Shown here: in pieces, positions 23,388-33,993 of the stretch
How the letters are laid out: every line of letters starts with the position of its first letter
Numbering within the stretch: the stretch's first letter is position 1
Assembly: GCA_030762175.1 (NCBI GenBank)
Contig: CM060843.1
Span: 113,055,369-113,119,368 of the forward strand
Length of the DNA: 64,000 nucleotides
Direction: 5' to 3'
From: Metallyticus violacea
Lineage: Eukaryota > Arthropoda > Insecta > Mantodea > Metallyticidae
The notes under the pieces: model-generated
The model's input: only the letters and a program-made list of their open reading frames with translations
What the model was told of the DNA's origin: nothing
The model's database searches: none
Program-made: the position numbers and the translations under genes

Positions 23388-24745
23388 TTATTAGTCAGTG
23401 GCGTACTGGGGCTTTAGAAACTTTCAGTCATAGCTTCGAAATTTGAAAAGACATGCTATATGTTTTCTATCTCAAATTACTTGTCTAAGACACCTCAACA
23501 CTGTCTGAAATTATTTCATTGTAGTTAATTAACATTCTGTATGTGCATTATCTAAATAACGTACTTTATTATAGACAGTTTGAGGTCTCTAGCGAGGGAT
23601 TGAGCTCTGTAAGAATGATTAAGTTCGCGTAAATTTTCACGCATTTATTTTGGTCACGTCTGCCGCTTATTTACAAGTGATGGACGTATTGATTTAAGGA
23701 ACTATTATGTTCAAATTTATCATCTCTTTTTTTCTTGTTTCAAGAAAGGTTAGTATTTATTACTTAATTTAGAACATTCTAGCCCCGAGTTTACAATATT
23801 CGTTTACAAATTAATTTGTGCAGATAGTAATTAGTTTCTATTGAGTATTCAAATGATGTGAATTCTTCTCTCTGGCTTCACTTGACAGATATTAAATGTT
23901 TGCAAATGTAAAGCGAAAAACAAATAAAATGAAATTTGATTTTTATCAAAGATCTCGAGCACATGGTCACATACATTGCGGCAAGAAACTGATTAAAACC
24001 CTTTACACCTACCATTTTATTTATATTTCTTAAAAATATGTTTTTTTATTTGCTTAGTAAATTATTTACTCTTCATCAAACGTTTTGTGGAAAGAAATGG
24101 AAGATCTCGCGTGGTGTATTATAAGTAGGTTGGTATTTCTGTTTTCGGTAAATATTTGTCATGTCTTTAAAGAATATATGCCATAAACAACTGTGATATA
24201 ATTTACTGCTAAATGTAGACTTGCTTTAACGTTATATTTACGGTGTGCAGGTTAAGCGATAAGCAAGTGGAAATAATATATTCTAACACGGGAATGGTCA
24301 CGACCTTCTACTTACATGTTCTCCTTTATGCACAATTTGATATATGTATAAGGAGAAACGGTATATAGTAAAATAATTTAATTACTTTACTGCAAGTTTG
24401 TTTAAATGTATGCTTTCTGGTAGCAAGAGTGTGCTATAACTGCCCTATATCACTTGGTTTTACTCTACAGAATCTATAAAAACAACTATAAGTTTTCTAT
24501 TCTGCATAAAAAATCTAAATTGCATTGCACCTTATATTAATAAGTGTTCACGACTACGAAACAGTATTTCTGAAACTTTTTCCCTTAAGAGCTTGCTGTA
24601 ATATCAATTTTTCTGCGTACTACCGGAGTAGCCCTAAAGTTAACAATTGTTTTTCTTATTAAATTGTTGTAACGCTAAATTTTCTCAGAAGTAAAATTTA
24701 CAAACAAATAAAAATTTCGTAATTTTTAATGTTCTTATCTAAGGA
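23388..24745. other. unassigned AT-rich DNA
   Basis: No gene or repeat recognised. Confidence 0.5.
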
Positions 24746-24749
24746 GTTC

Positions 24750-24870
24750 TTATAACTAAAAGTTTCTTCCGGGCTTAGGAGCCGTGGTCTGTTGGAGCTA
24801 AGGAGTCCAAACGTTTCATCCCAACCTGCGTAGGACATCTTCAGTGGCGCGGTCTGAGTCTTCTGGCACG
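24750..24870 (-). repeat. retroelement 3'-end-like module (copy 1)
   Basis: On the minus strand: CTGAAGATG, TCCTA, CGCAGGT, TGGGA, TGAAACG (24844 back to 24812), then AGACCACGGC and CCCGGAAGAAAC. TCCTA and TGGGA can pair (one G-U). The same order of blocks occurs at 39.74-39.94 kb with a different stem sequence. A CTGANGA...GAAA core recalls the hammerhead-ribozyme catalytic core, and hammerheads are known in Penelope-like elements. Here one base intervenes between CTGANGA and the stem, and I cannot find a good stem III or cleavage triplet. A family A SINE begins at its 5' edge (24872). Confidence 0.4.
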
Positions 24871-24871
24871 A

Positions 24872-25036
24872 CTCAGTCTGCATAACTGGCAAAGACCGGG
24901 GAGGTACCTAAACTTGGGCCTGGAATGCTTTCTTCCTTTAAAAAAATCCTTTCCCAATATATAATTTCATGTATCATCAGTATCCACCGCCTGTGGTGCC
25001 TCAGTAGTAAAAACGGGCGTTAAACACTACTAAAAA
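24872..25036 (+). repeat. SINE family A, 5'-truncated
   Basis: Only the 3' two thirds remain, from CAGTCTGCATAACTGGCAAA to GGGCGTTAAACACTAC plus A's. The tRNA-like head is absent, as expected for incomplete reverse transcription. Confidence 0.85.
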
Positions 25037-25048
25037 GAACACGTGAAC

Positions 25049-25441
25049 TTAAGTTTGGAATGTCTCGCTGCATTCTCTCGTCAAGCTGCGGAGTGAATGG
25101 ATGTTGTTGCCTGTTGTCATCAGGCGATCATCCAACCTTCGGAACATCTCGTGGGTCTTTGTGGATATTTGCTCACGAGTGGCTGCATTGAAGCTGCCAT
25201 TGCACGCCCCAAAACAACGCACATGTTGCAGTACTTGTGTAAACTGTATGCATTCATGCTTGCGTATAAAATGGGAAGCACGCTGGCCACCGGCTATTTT
25301 TATATTCGCTTTACACGGAAGATTGCCTGCAGTGCAAGCAGTATAAACAGTTCGGGCAGTCGACGCGTGGAGCTTGATTTTGTCAATCCAAAAACTGACG
25401 CTGTTACGAATAAAAACGCTTCGGTGGAAGAGAAAATGGAG
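25049..25441 (-). other. GC-richer island with 130-codon open frame, no start
   Basis: This block is visibly richer in GC than its surroundings. On the minus strand one frame is open from 25441 to a TAA at 25051-25049 (130 codons) with no early Met. It includes TAGNLPCKANIKIAGGQ, VLQHVRCFGACNGSF and ISTKTHEMFRRLDDRLMTTG. A pyrimidine-rich stretch ending in AG (about 25440-25420) could be a splice acceptor, making this a terminal exon. Against that, two plus-strand frames and another minus-strand frame are also long, as happens in any GC-rich DNA, and the plus strand has GTATAAAATGGG (25264), which could mean a promoter or a solo LTR. I do not recognise the protein. Confidence 0.3.
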
Positions 25442-25444
25442 TTA

Positions 25445-26034
25445 TTATGAAAAAGCCGTATGTGCTTTAGGTAGTTTAACATAAATATCTTAAAATCTTT
25501 GACCAAAGGAAAGATTGATGAGATTTAAGTAAATTCCTGTTCTAATTATGCCTCTTTTGGTTTAAGGATTTTATATTCTGCTGAGTTTCCTCGGTCAATT
25601 TGGATAACACTGTATAATAAGAATTAAAGCAACTTTCGTTAACTTCATCTTCATTAGAATCTCTCGAGACTTTTATCGGTGTAGTGTAGTGTAGTGATTA
25701 ATTAATTGTATCAGTTAATGCTAATACTCAAATAAATGTCTATTATTCTTCTATGATTTTATATATTTCCATATTGCTTGATTATATACTAAGTATATAA
25801 TTCTTGCAAACTCTTTAGTAACACCAATTCACATTCAATCGGATTAATACGTCCTATTCGCGTACGCCATTCTACGATCAACCCCTAATATATTAGGGGA
25901 ATCATCGTCCTAATTATATCAGTAGCCATTCTATTTTTATTACCAATCAATAACTCCAAGATCACACAGAAGTGAGTGACTGAGATCACTAAAGAATAAA
26001 AGACGTCCTATCGATTTTAGTGGCGGAATACATG
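25445..26034. other. unassigned AT-rich DNA
   Basis: No gene or repeat recognised. Confidence 0.5.
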
Positions 26035-26036
26035 TA

Positions 26037-26067
26037 CGAGGGTAGGTCTATGCATTTCCGGCCTGAC
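26037..26067. repeat. mariner terminal inverted repeat (3' end)
   Basis: Pairs with 27280-27310; conserved blocks are AGGGTAGGT and TTCCGGCC. Also matches the right end of the truncated copy at about 19160-19190. Confidence 0.9.
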
Positions 26068-26681
26068 CATTTTCTAGGTATGATAAAGACATTTTTCAAT
26101 ATAGTTACTCTTTATTACAATAAACTTCTCACATCTTTGATTTAACATTTCACTACCCCCCCCCCCAATTGTCAGAAGTATTGTCTGCAAAATGGACATA
26201 AATAGCATTCATCACTTCTTCGTCACACTTAAATTACCTTCCTCAAAAGTCCTTTTTGAATTCTGAGAAAAGGGAATAGTCACTAGGAGCTAGATCTGGA
26301 CTGTAGCGTGGCTAGTTGATCTCCTTGAAGCCACCTTTCTTCACAGCTTCCTTTGCAACAAGAGCTGTGTGCACAGGCGCATTGTCGTGAAGAAGGCGCA
26401 CACCACCACTGAGCTTTCCTCGTCGTTTCTCTTTGATGGAAGCACGTAGTCTGTGCAATAGGCCAGCATAGTACTCCCCATTTACTGTGGTGTTCCTCTC
26501 CTTGAAGTCAATGAAGAATATTCCTTCACAGTCCCAAAAGATTGTGGCCATAATCTTCTTGGTTGACTGAGTGACCTTGGCCTTTAGAGGCGATACTTCG
26601 CCAGGTTTACGCTACTCTACTGATTCTCTTTTGAACAAGGGATCACAGCAGAGGGCGATAGTTTCATCTCCTGTTTTTAGG

Positions 26682-26684
<3 letters not shown>

Positions 26685-26715
<31 letters not shown>
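26685..26715. repeat. (TC)n microsatellite inside mariner coding region
   Basis: The related copy at about 18509-18520 has only CGAGAGAGAAA at this place, so the tract grew from a short GA run inside the transposase gene after the copies split. Confidence 0.9.
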
Positions 26716-26718
<3 letters not shown>

Positions 26719-27279
26719 ACGGCAGAGCTCCAAAAATGCCTGACAACAGATGACTTGTTGCTGCTTTTGGACTAAGGAAAGAAGTCTAGGCACTAACTTT
26801 ATTCATGTTTAAATATTGATGAATAATTCGAAGGATTGTTGTTTTAGAAAGGCCCAATCTTACTGCTATTTCTGTAACTTTGAGCCGCCGTACTTCCATA
26901 ATTTCTCCTTCCATAAGAGCGATATTTTCAGGAGCGAGCACCTCCAAGGGCCGACCTGCACGCTCTTCGTCTTCAATGCTTTCTCGAGCCATTTGAAAAA
27001 GTTTGGCCCTTTCTTTTACGGTAGAAAATGAGGGGGATGCCTTCCCATATACACGCCCAATCACTGTTTTATTTCTTTTGAAGTAAGTGATTCTTTTGTG
27101 AAGACTTAATAACAGCTCGAAACTCCATTTTGAACATGTTGCAATGTTCTACACATAAACTTCTTTATACAACTATATTTGAGTAAGTAAACACAACGGA
27201 GCGGAAGTTATAGCTGCAATTATTTACTTAACAGATAAGTGTATGACCCAGATAAGGCTTTTGTGAAGGCGATAATAAT

Positions 27280-27310
27280 GCGAGGTCGGAAACTTGTGTA
27301 CCTACCCTTG
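27280..27310. repeat. mariner terminal inverted repeat (5' end)
   Basis: The complement reads CAAGGGTAGGTACACAAG then TTTCCGACCTC; followed by TA. Confidence 0.9.
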
Positions 27311-27487
27311 TACTTAGGTACTTAAACCTATCTTTATCTTCATTTGACTAAACAGGTGTTGAGAAGACTGTATCAATCGTTTTAGATATAAATTCTGCCA
27401 TCTTATATATAAACATATTTCAATTACTTGACTTAAAAACAAATACACAAAACCTATAATGGCGGCTTTGTACATGATTTTATCGGA

Positions 27488-27765
27488 ACCGCCATGGATG
27501 GCCGAGGTCGTTAAGGCACGGACTCGTGAGCGGTAGGTCGAATACCGCCAGGACCGTCCTCCCTGATTGAAGTTTTTTCCAGGTTTTCCTCAGTCCTCAT
27601 AACTGGCAAATGCCGGGAAGGTACCCTAAAAACTTAGGCCAGGAACGATTCCTTCCTTTCCCAATATATCATTTCACTTCATATGTCATCACTCTCCATT
27701 GCCTATGGCGTCTCTGTAACAAAAACGGGCGTTAAGCAGCATTCATTCATTCATTCATTCATTCA
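27488..27765 (+). repeat. SINE family A with 9-bp target duplication
   Basis: Full-length copy whose head has lost a few bases just before the B box (GGTCGAATACC). The tail is (ATTC)n instead of A's. TTTATCGGA at 27479-27487 recurs at 27766-27774, a target-site duplication proving retrotransposition. Confidence 0.92.
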
Positions 27766-27774
27766 TTTATCGGA

Positions 27775-29617
27775 GCATAATGTTTAACTGCCAAACGCTC
27801 TAAGAGATTGGCCAGACGTAGTTTACGCAAATAAAACCGATCTTCATTTGGTAGTGTACATATGTTCATTTATTTATGTGTGTAAATGAATGAAAACACA
27901 TAACCAAAAGAGATAATCTCTGCTTTCCCTCAGGGAACACGCGGTTGAGTATTCATTTCTGTTAAATTCTGAAAAAGTCCCTCTTGTGTGATTGGCAAGC
28001 ATTCGGAAAGTTCAATAAACGTTTTTTTTAACAAAATTATCGAACGTTTGTTTCATATTCTGCAAAGCTAGGGGCGACTTTCGCCAACAAAGCAGTACTT
28101 ATGGCCACTGGTGTTTCATAATATGAACACGCTCTTTTATGTTTTGGTTCCAGACACGCTCATGTGGCTATGTTTATCTAATTATATTCGCGTAGCGAAG
28201 ATGTGTTTTCATAACAAACGAGAAAATCATTATAAGCGTTGCTGGAGTTCTAGTTCTTCTGCAAACACGCAGTTTTGGCTTCTGTTGCTCCTATGGCTCT
28301 CATGATGTCTGCATCTTTGTTAACAAGTCCCATATTAAAGCTGAAGCTTTCATTTTTCTCTTTGTTAGTGGAAATGTACTTCTGAAGAAGTTAACTGATT
28401 GTATAATATACTCTTCCTTTTTCTCTTTATAGAATCTATGATAGTGGTGCAAGTTAAACGTTTTTGTGAAACGAAGTTATGAAATGCATTTTGTTTTTAT
28501 ACTGCTGACAACGGTGGTGGCAGCAAAGATGAGATTGATGATGATGATGCTGCTGCTGATGATGATGATGATGATGATGAGGAGGAGGAGGAGGAGGAGG
28601 AGGAGGAGGACTTTAACTATAAATCCTTTGGTATGCAGTTAGACGTTTGTAAACAAATACTTTTTTTAAGACTGCGAGTATTTGCTTGATTGCCAGGTGC
28701 AAATTTAACCATCTCTACAAAAAGCTCCAAGGTTCAGTCTCCTAGAGAAGTAAAATTTAAAACATATTGTACAAATATCAAGTAGAAGAAAAACTTAGGG
28801 AAACTATTTATCCACACTACAAACTAATGAGAGAAATGTTATCTAAATATTTGAATAATGCTAACAATATCATAGTAATTATTGGTTTTTTTTTTTTTTT
28901 ACATATCTTGGTGAGTAAAATTACAAATTAAACCTATGTTTTATAATTTTTATATTTTCGTTGTATATGGGATCAGTTGTTATTTTCTTCCAGATTTACT
29001 GGTTCTAGCGTTCCAAACATGATTACTTACGTAAATAAAGCTTAGATACAAATTTATGTCATAATTATGTACAATCTTGAACTAGATCTTCAAACCTATT
29101 CCGACTTCAATTCATTTTTTTTTTCTGTTTATGAACATCTATTTTATCTGTATTTTGATAAGAGAGTATTGGATATCGGTTTTGATCAATTTCATTAACA
29201 GATTCTTTCCAATTTTATCCATAAGTATGACTTTTGTAGTACTGAAAATATGTTAAGTTCTTGTCTAATAACTTCAATTGGAATTCTCCCCTCTCTTGCG
29301 TAATTTTTATTTAACAAAGAAATATCATTTCGTCTGCTACAATTGTCTTCTTATCAAATGGTTTTATTATGCAGGAGTCAAAACGATAGAGGAAAAAGTG
29401 GATGTTGCTAAAACATTGTAGAAAATTAAGAGTGCTTTTAGTTGTTTTCTCATTTGGTTGAATTTGTTAATGTTATATTATGTCTAAAGCTTTATGAAAA
29501 GAGATGTTACGGCCTAGGTAATTAAAATAATTTACCTATTATATTATATTATTATAACAATATTAATCTTATTTGCCTTTAGAAAGTCATTTTAAGTTAA
29601 AATTTCAAAATTATATT
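27775..29617. other. unassigned AT-rich DNA with trinucleotide tract
   Basis: No gene recognised apart from the tract at 28537-28611. A T-run lies at 28886-28900. Confidence 0.5.
28537..28611. repeat. compound (GAT)n(GCT)3(GAT)n(GAG)n tract
   Basis: Purine-rich trinucleotide tract. In one plus frame it would encode Asp then Glu runs within about 68 stop-free codons, but there is no start codon or conserved flank, so I treat it as a microsatellite. Confidence 0.9.
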
Positions 29618-29625
29618 TTGCCAAG

Positions 29626-29910
29626 ATCGCCACGGGTGGCCGAGGTCGTTATGGCGCGGACTCGTAAGCGGGAGGTCTAGGGTTCGAATCCCACCAGGAC
29701 CGTCCTCCCTGACTGAGATTTTTTCCAAGTTTTCCTCAATCTTCATAACTGGCAAATGCCGGGGAGATACCCTAAACTTAGGCCTGGAACGTTTCCTTCC
29801 AAAAAAATATCCTTTCCCAATATATCATTTCATCTCATGTATCACCGGTGTTCACCGCCTGTGGTGCTTTAGTAGTAAAAACGGGCTTTAAACACCATTC
29901 AAAAAAAAAA
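29626..29910 (+). repeat. SINE family A with 8-bp target duplication
   Basis: Full length, with B box GGTTCGAATCCC and a poly-A tail of about 10. TTGCCAAG at 29618-29625 is repeated at 29911-29918. Confidence 0.92.
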
Positions 29911-29918
29911 TTGCCAAG

Positions 29919-31147
29919 TTCGGTGTTTGATACTTTTCAATTGCAATTATTCTTCTGTTTTTGCAACAATAATCAGATTGACAGCGTGTAATTGTGTTTT
30001 AAGGTACGTTTTCTTTGCTAAACAATCCATTAAATTGTCTCTTGTTTCCAATTTGAAGAGTTTTGTCAATATAAATATTAGAAAGTACGATGTTAAATTA
30101 TAATCTTGTCTGATTCCTGGGTTAATTTCTATGAAAGCATTGTTTATTCTAATTTAACACTATTTTAGTATTATTATATAGACTTTTAATTGAATAGATC
30201 AGTTGTTATGGGACAGCTCTTCTTTCTAAAATGTAGACCTTTCTACTCTGTTAAATGAGTTTACAAAACCTACAAAAGTAATATGTGTCTGTAAATTAAA
30301 TTTCCTTCTTTCGCTAATCAATAACTGCAAACAAAGCATATCGGCTGTAAAAATCTTTCTGATTTAAAACCATTCTGCTCTCCTTATAGCTTTGTATTTT
30401 TATTATTTTCAGTCTTGCACATAGTATTTGTTAGGAGATTCTGATCCAGCATTTAATACCCTTGTTCCCCTTAGTTGTTAGACCTATTTAGTTAACCTTT
30501 ATGAAAAATTGACAATATAATTGCAAATGACCAATTATGTGGAATTGTTCCTTGTTTCCAGCACTGTTTCAGTAATGTGAAAATTTGTAATTTAAGAATG
30601 TTTCATCATGCATTATAAGCTGAATAATATTTAAATATGAAAAAGTAATTTATAAATTTATGTAATATCATTAACTGCATGATCTATATTAAATCAAAGT
30701 TGGTAACAATGGAATATTTAAAATTCTAAGTTTACAAAATGCCAGTATCTACTGTGAATGACTTCTGATAATCGAAAAAAAAAAAATTAGTATAAGTTAT
30801 GTAAAGAAAAAAAGGTGTCTTCTTTAATAAAATACATGCATTTGTTCACTAATCTTGGAAAGTCCAAAATCCCTTTAAATACTTACTCTGAAATGATAAA
30901 TGCTCACTGTTTATGTTTTAAATGTCTATAGATACCATTCTAGCAGTACTGCCTGTCTTTTAATTCACGTTTAATGACGTAAAATGTTAAACAATAATAA
31001 TAACTTTAATATACCTAATCCCATTGATGTCAACAGATACAGCAGATACACAGAAAGTACGAAAAAGTAAAAAATCACATAATTCTGAGCTTGAAAGGAT
31101 AAATTACAGTTTATGGTGGTCATGTGGAACTATTGGCAAGTTAAAGT

Positions 31148-31197
<50 letters not shown>

Positions 31198-31425
31198 ACT
31201 AATAAACTACGTGAAATGAATCATATGTTTATATGAACTTCTTTGTTTGTTTTAAGGTCCTTTATCAATCCCCCGGAGGTTTCCCACTTGTTAAGTAAAT
31301 TCTGTACATTTGTTGTTAATGATATTCCCTACACCAGAGCTTTTAGATAACGTCAAAATGTAAAGAAATACATTCTTTATTCTTTTGGTAATTTGTGAAA
31401 AGCTTTGAAATGGGTTGGATTATTA
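29919..31425. other. unassigned AT-rich DNA
   Basis: No gene recognised. A (GA)n microsatellite of 43 bp lies at 31152-31194. Confidence 0.5.
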
Positions 31426-31429
31426 TAGT

Positions 31430-31660
31430 CAGAGGAGGATTATTTCGGTACCTCAACCTTGTTCAACGGCTGGGCGTTTTTGCCTATGCCCCAGTTGAAA
31501 ATCATCTGGGAGGAAGAGATGACGTGAAGGGAAGTTCTAGTGGCCAGGATCCAGGACGTAGGCGGCGTTCCTCATATGCTTTCCAGATAGAACACTCATG
31601 TCGGTGAGCCTCCAACGGGTTCGAGTCCCTCAGAAGGGTCACTTTCATATCAGACGCCTG
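31430..31660 (+). repeat. GC-richer repeat-like block with Pol III B box
   Basis: Contains GGGTTCGAGTCCC at about 31617-31629, a perfect B box, within GC-rich sequence atypical of the surroundings. I could not place a convincing A box 40-60 nt upstream. It may be a decayed SINE or part of a composite with the tRNA-like unit about 80 bp downstream. Confidence 0.3.
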
Positions 31661-31702
31661 GGCAGAAATCTTTCTAAAGTGCAAGAAGTGTCACACTTGA
31701 CC

Positions 31703-31830
31703 GCCTCCGTAGCCTAGTGATAGCGTTTGTGACTACTAATCCACAGGTCCTGGGTTTGTATCCCAATCAGGTAAAGCTGTCAAGTAAGACACTTTTCGGA
31801 ATTTTTTTTGCCTTGAGATAAATAATTTAT
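31703..31830 (+). repeat. tRNA-like SINE head (family C)
   Basis: GCCTCCGTAGCCTAGTGATA has an A box (TAGCCTAGTGAT) and about 40 nt later GGGTTTGTATCCC serves as B box, with tRNA spacing. The acceptor ends do not pair, so it is not a functional tRNA gene. An A/T-rich tail follows. Single copy in the window. Confidence 0.5.
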
Positions 31831-33260
31831 TTTAAAATTTTTATTTGTTTAATAAAAAATTAAAATAAGTTTATCATTTGAATCAAAAGCACTCATTTAA
31901 ATGAATACATGAAAAGTTTTACGAAAAATCGAACAAGTAGATTGCTGATGGATAAAATAACTTTTACTGCTCTAATACTGTTACTTACTTATCTGAGTTA
32001 GTCAATATAGAGTTTCATTTCCTTATAGATTAAGTTATAAATTATAAATTATTTTTCACATTCATAGCTCCCTCCAGTATTTCAGAAGGTGTTGAACTTA
32101 CTTCCCCACCGTCGATATTACTTATATCTGACATTTATTAAATGTAATGTTGATTGAAAACCTATAAATTCGCAAAAGCAAAACTGTGTTCTCTTTTGTT
32201 TATTTTTTTAGTTACCACGACTAAGCATATATCACTGTTTAGCAGTGTTTTATCTCCCATTATTTTAGAGTGTTCATAGTTCCATATCATTAAAATCTAA
32301 CATTTCTAAATAAATGTATAATTTTCACCAACTACTTATAAAGCTAGTAGAAAAAACAGCCTATGTAGAACTCATCTTATGGCTATCAATGCACTGTTAT
32401 GAATGTTACAACACGAACGATATAACTTGCTTTATATTTGTGTAATTATATGAGCATCACACATATATTAATTTAAGAACAACAGCTACATTTAAAAATA
32501 AAAATAAAGTAAAAATTGAGGAATATTAAATGAAGTAAGAAAAGTATATTACTAAAAAGCTCTTTTTTCTGTAAGTATGAGCTTCTGTATATAAACATAA
32601 AGATGTTCCATATTTATTATGGAACGCTCATGAACTAAAGCAATAAACAAAAATTGGTAATTATATTTCACATAGACTTATATTTCATGGTAAAAATAGT
32701 CTCGATCACAAAACAAATTTATGTGCAGTTTTCTTTACCAGCTTCGATATCCTCATAGAATGTGTTAACTCTTAAAGGATATTTTGAATGGCATAACTTG
32801 AGATGTTACTATGTCCGTTTTGATACAGAACACAAGGGTGAGAACGTTTTAACAGAATAAATCGTTACTCTGCGCTTAAATTAGTAATTGCAATATACTT
32901 ACCGCTACTTACCTAAGTGTTGCAACAATCTGGGCTCGTACAGTATGTAAGCAGTGTTCTTCTTTTTCCATATCATCTGACGCTTTTAGAAGTGATACAG
33001 GAGGCTCCCTATAGTGTGTATACATCCGCACAAGTTTTTCTTCCTTGAAGTATTCGAAATCCTGAGTTTTCTGGCTTTACAGAGTCAGTTTTGGGAACGT
33101 GCTTCAAAAGCCTACGCTAGCAATTCTGGAGGATGAATCTTTGTGTTAGGAAAATAAGTTTTTATACCTCTTATTTCCATATAGTGGCGAGAAATTCAAG
33201 AACCATTTGTGAGATAGATAATTTATATTGAGTGTCTGAAAAATTACGGTGATACAATTA
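31831..33260. other. unassigned AT-rich DNA
   Basis: No gene or repeat recognised. Confidence 0.5.
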
Positions 33261-33261
33261 T

Positions 33262-33992
33262 ATTGAGGGTGTCAAATGGGTATACACACTTTAACAGTAG
33301 ATATCTATTTAATACATTTCAAAGTTGGACCGAAAAACTACAGTAATACTAGTATGATGTTCTGTAAACATATGTGACTCACATACATTATGATAGCGTT
33401 GTTACAACAAAATGAAGCTAAGATTGTCCTTTGAACATCGGAAAGAAATTTTGAAGTGGTATTGGAAAACCGAGAATGTTGTTGAAGTTCAAAGGCAATG
33501 GAGACGTGTGTACAGAACAGAACGGCCAACAATTGCACGCATTCGAGACTCATGGTACCGTATGCTATATTCACAAGGGCAGATCTGGGAGACCTCGCAC
33601 AGCAACAAGCCCCGCGCAATGAATCCAAGGCACTGGATAGGACGAAGAGGTCCGATTGAGTTTCCGTTCTCCGCATCCAACTCCGTTGAACTTCTACCTA
33701 TGGGGAACTCTTAAGGACGTTGTATACCTTAGAAAACCAGCTACACTGACAGCACTTCGGGAAGCAATTGAAACGGCATGTGCTGCAATCGCTGAGGACA
33801 CTTTCGCAAACGTTGCTCAATCAGTAGTGCAACGTACTCAGAAGTGTATCGAAGCCTATGATGAGCAACTGTTGTAACTGTAAAAGTCTAAGATGATTAG
33901 TGCTTATCATTTTCTGTTTGTGTGAACGCAGTTTTGTTATGTTAACACAGTTTTTTCTTTGCTTGAAGTGTGTACACTTTTGGCACCCTCTG
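33262..33992 (+). mobile_element. DUF4817-type transposon, internally deleted (copy 1)
   Basis: A 0.73-kb element with terminal inverted repeats. The left begins GAGGGTGTCAAATGGGTATA at 33265; the complement of the right begins GAGGGTGCCAAAAGTGTACA at 33990; TA flanks both. Inside, 33412-33600 encodes the N-terminal domain (MKLRLSFEHRKEILKWYWK, then VVEVQRQWRR and TIARIRDSW). This resembles the DUF4817 helix-turn-helix of an insect Tc1/mariner-related transposase. The frame jumps straight to HWIGRRGPIEFP and, one frame over, RSPHPTPLNFYLWGTLKDVV to the C-terminus (stop at 33877). The region with the first two catalytic Asps is deleted, and the third (PLDFxLW) is Asn. A non-autonomous derivative. 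Confidence 0.82.
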
Positions 33993-33993
33993 T

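Larger units (their letters stand above)
26037..27310 (-). mobile_element. mariner element, structurally complete, coding broken
   Basis: A 1274-bp element with inverted terminal repeats of about 30 bp and flanking TA dinucleotides (26035-26036, 27311-27312), the mariner target duplication. One end begins CGAGGGTAGGTCTATGCATT; the complement of the other begins CAAGGGTAGGTACACAAG; both continue TTCCGRCCT. Transposase is on the minus strand. Codons 27064-26786 give the N-terminal part (MIGRVYGKASPSF, then GRPLEVLAPEN and VTEIAVRLGLSKTTILRI, a helix-turn-helix). Codons 26551-26312 give MATIFWDCEGIFFIDF and LLHDNAPVHTALVA, then a TAG before PRYSPDLAPSDYSLF. A (TC)n expansion (26685-26715) and frameshifts interrupt the middle. 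It has everything a transposase would need in trans, but cannot make its own. Confidence 0.92.

Noticed and set aside
28515..28680. Acidic Asp/Glu-rich coding exon
   Set aside because: Simple trinucleotide tract; no start codon, no conserved flanks.
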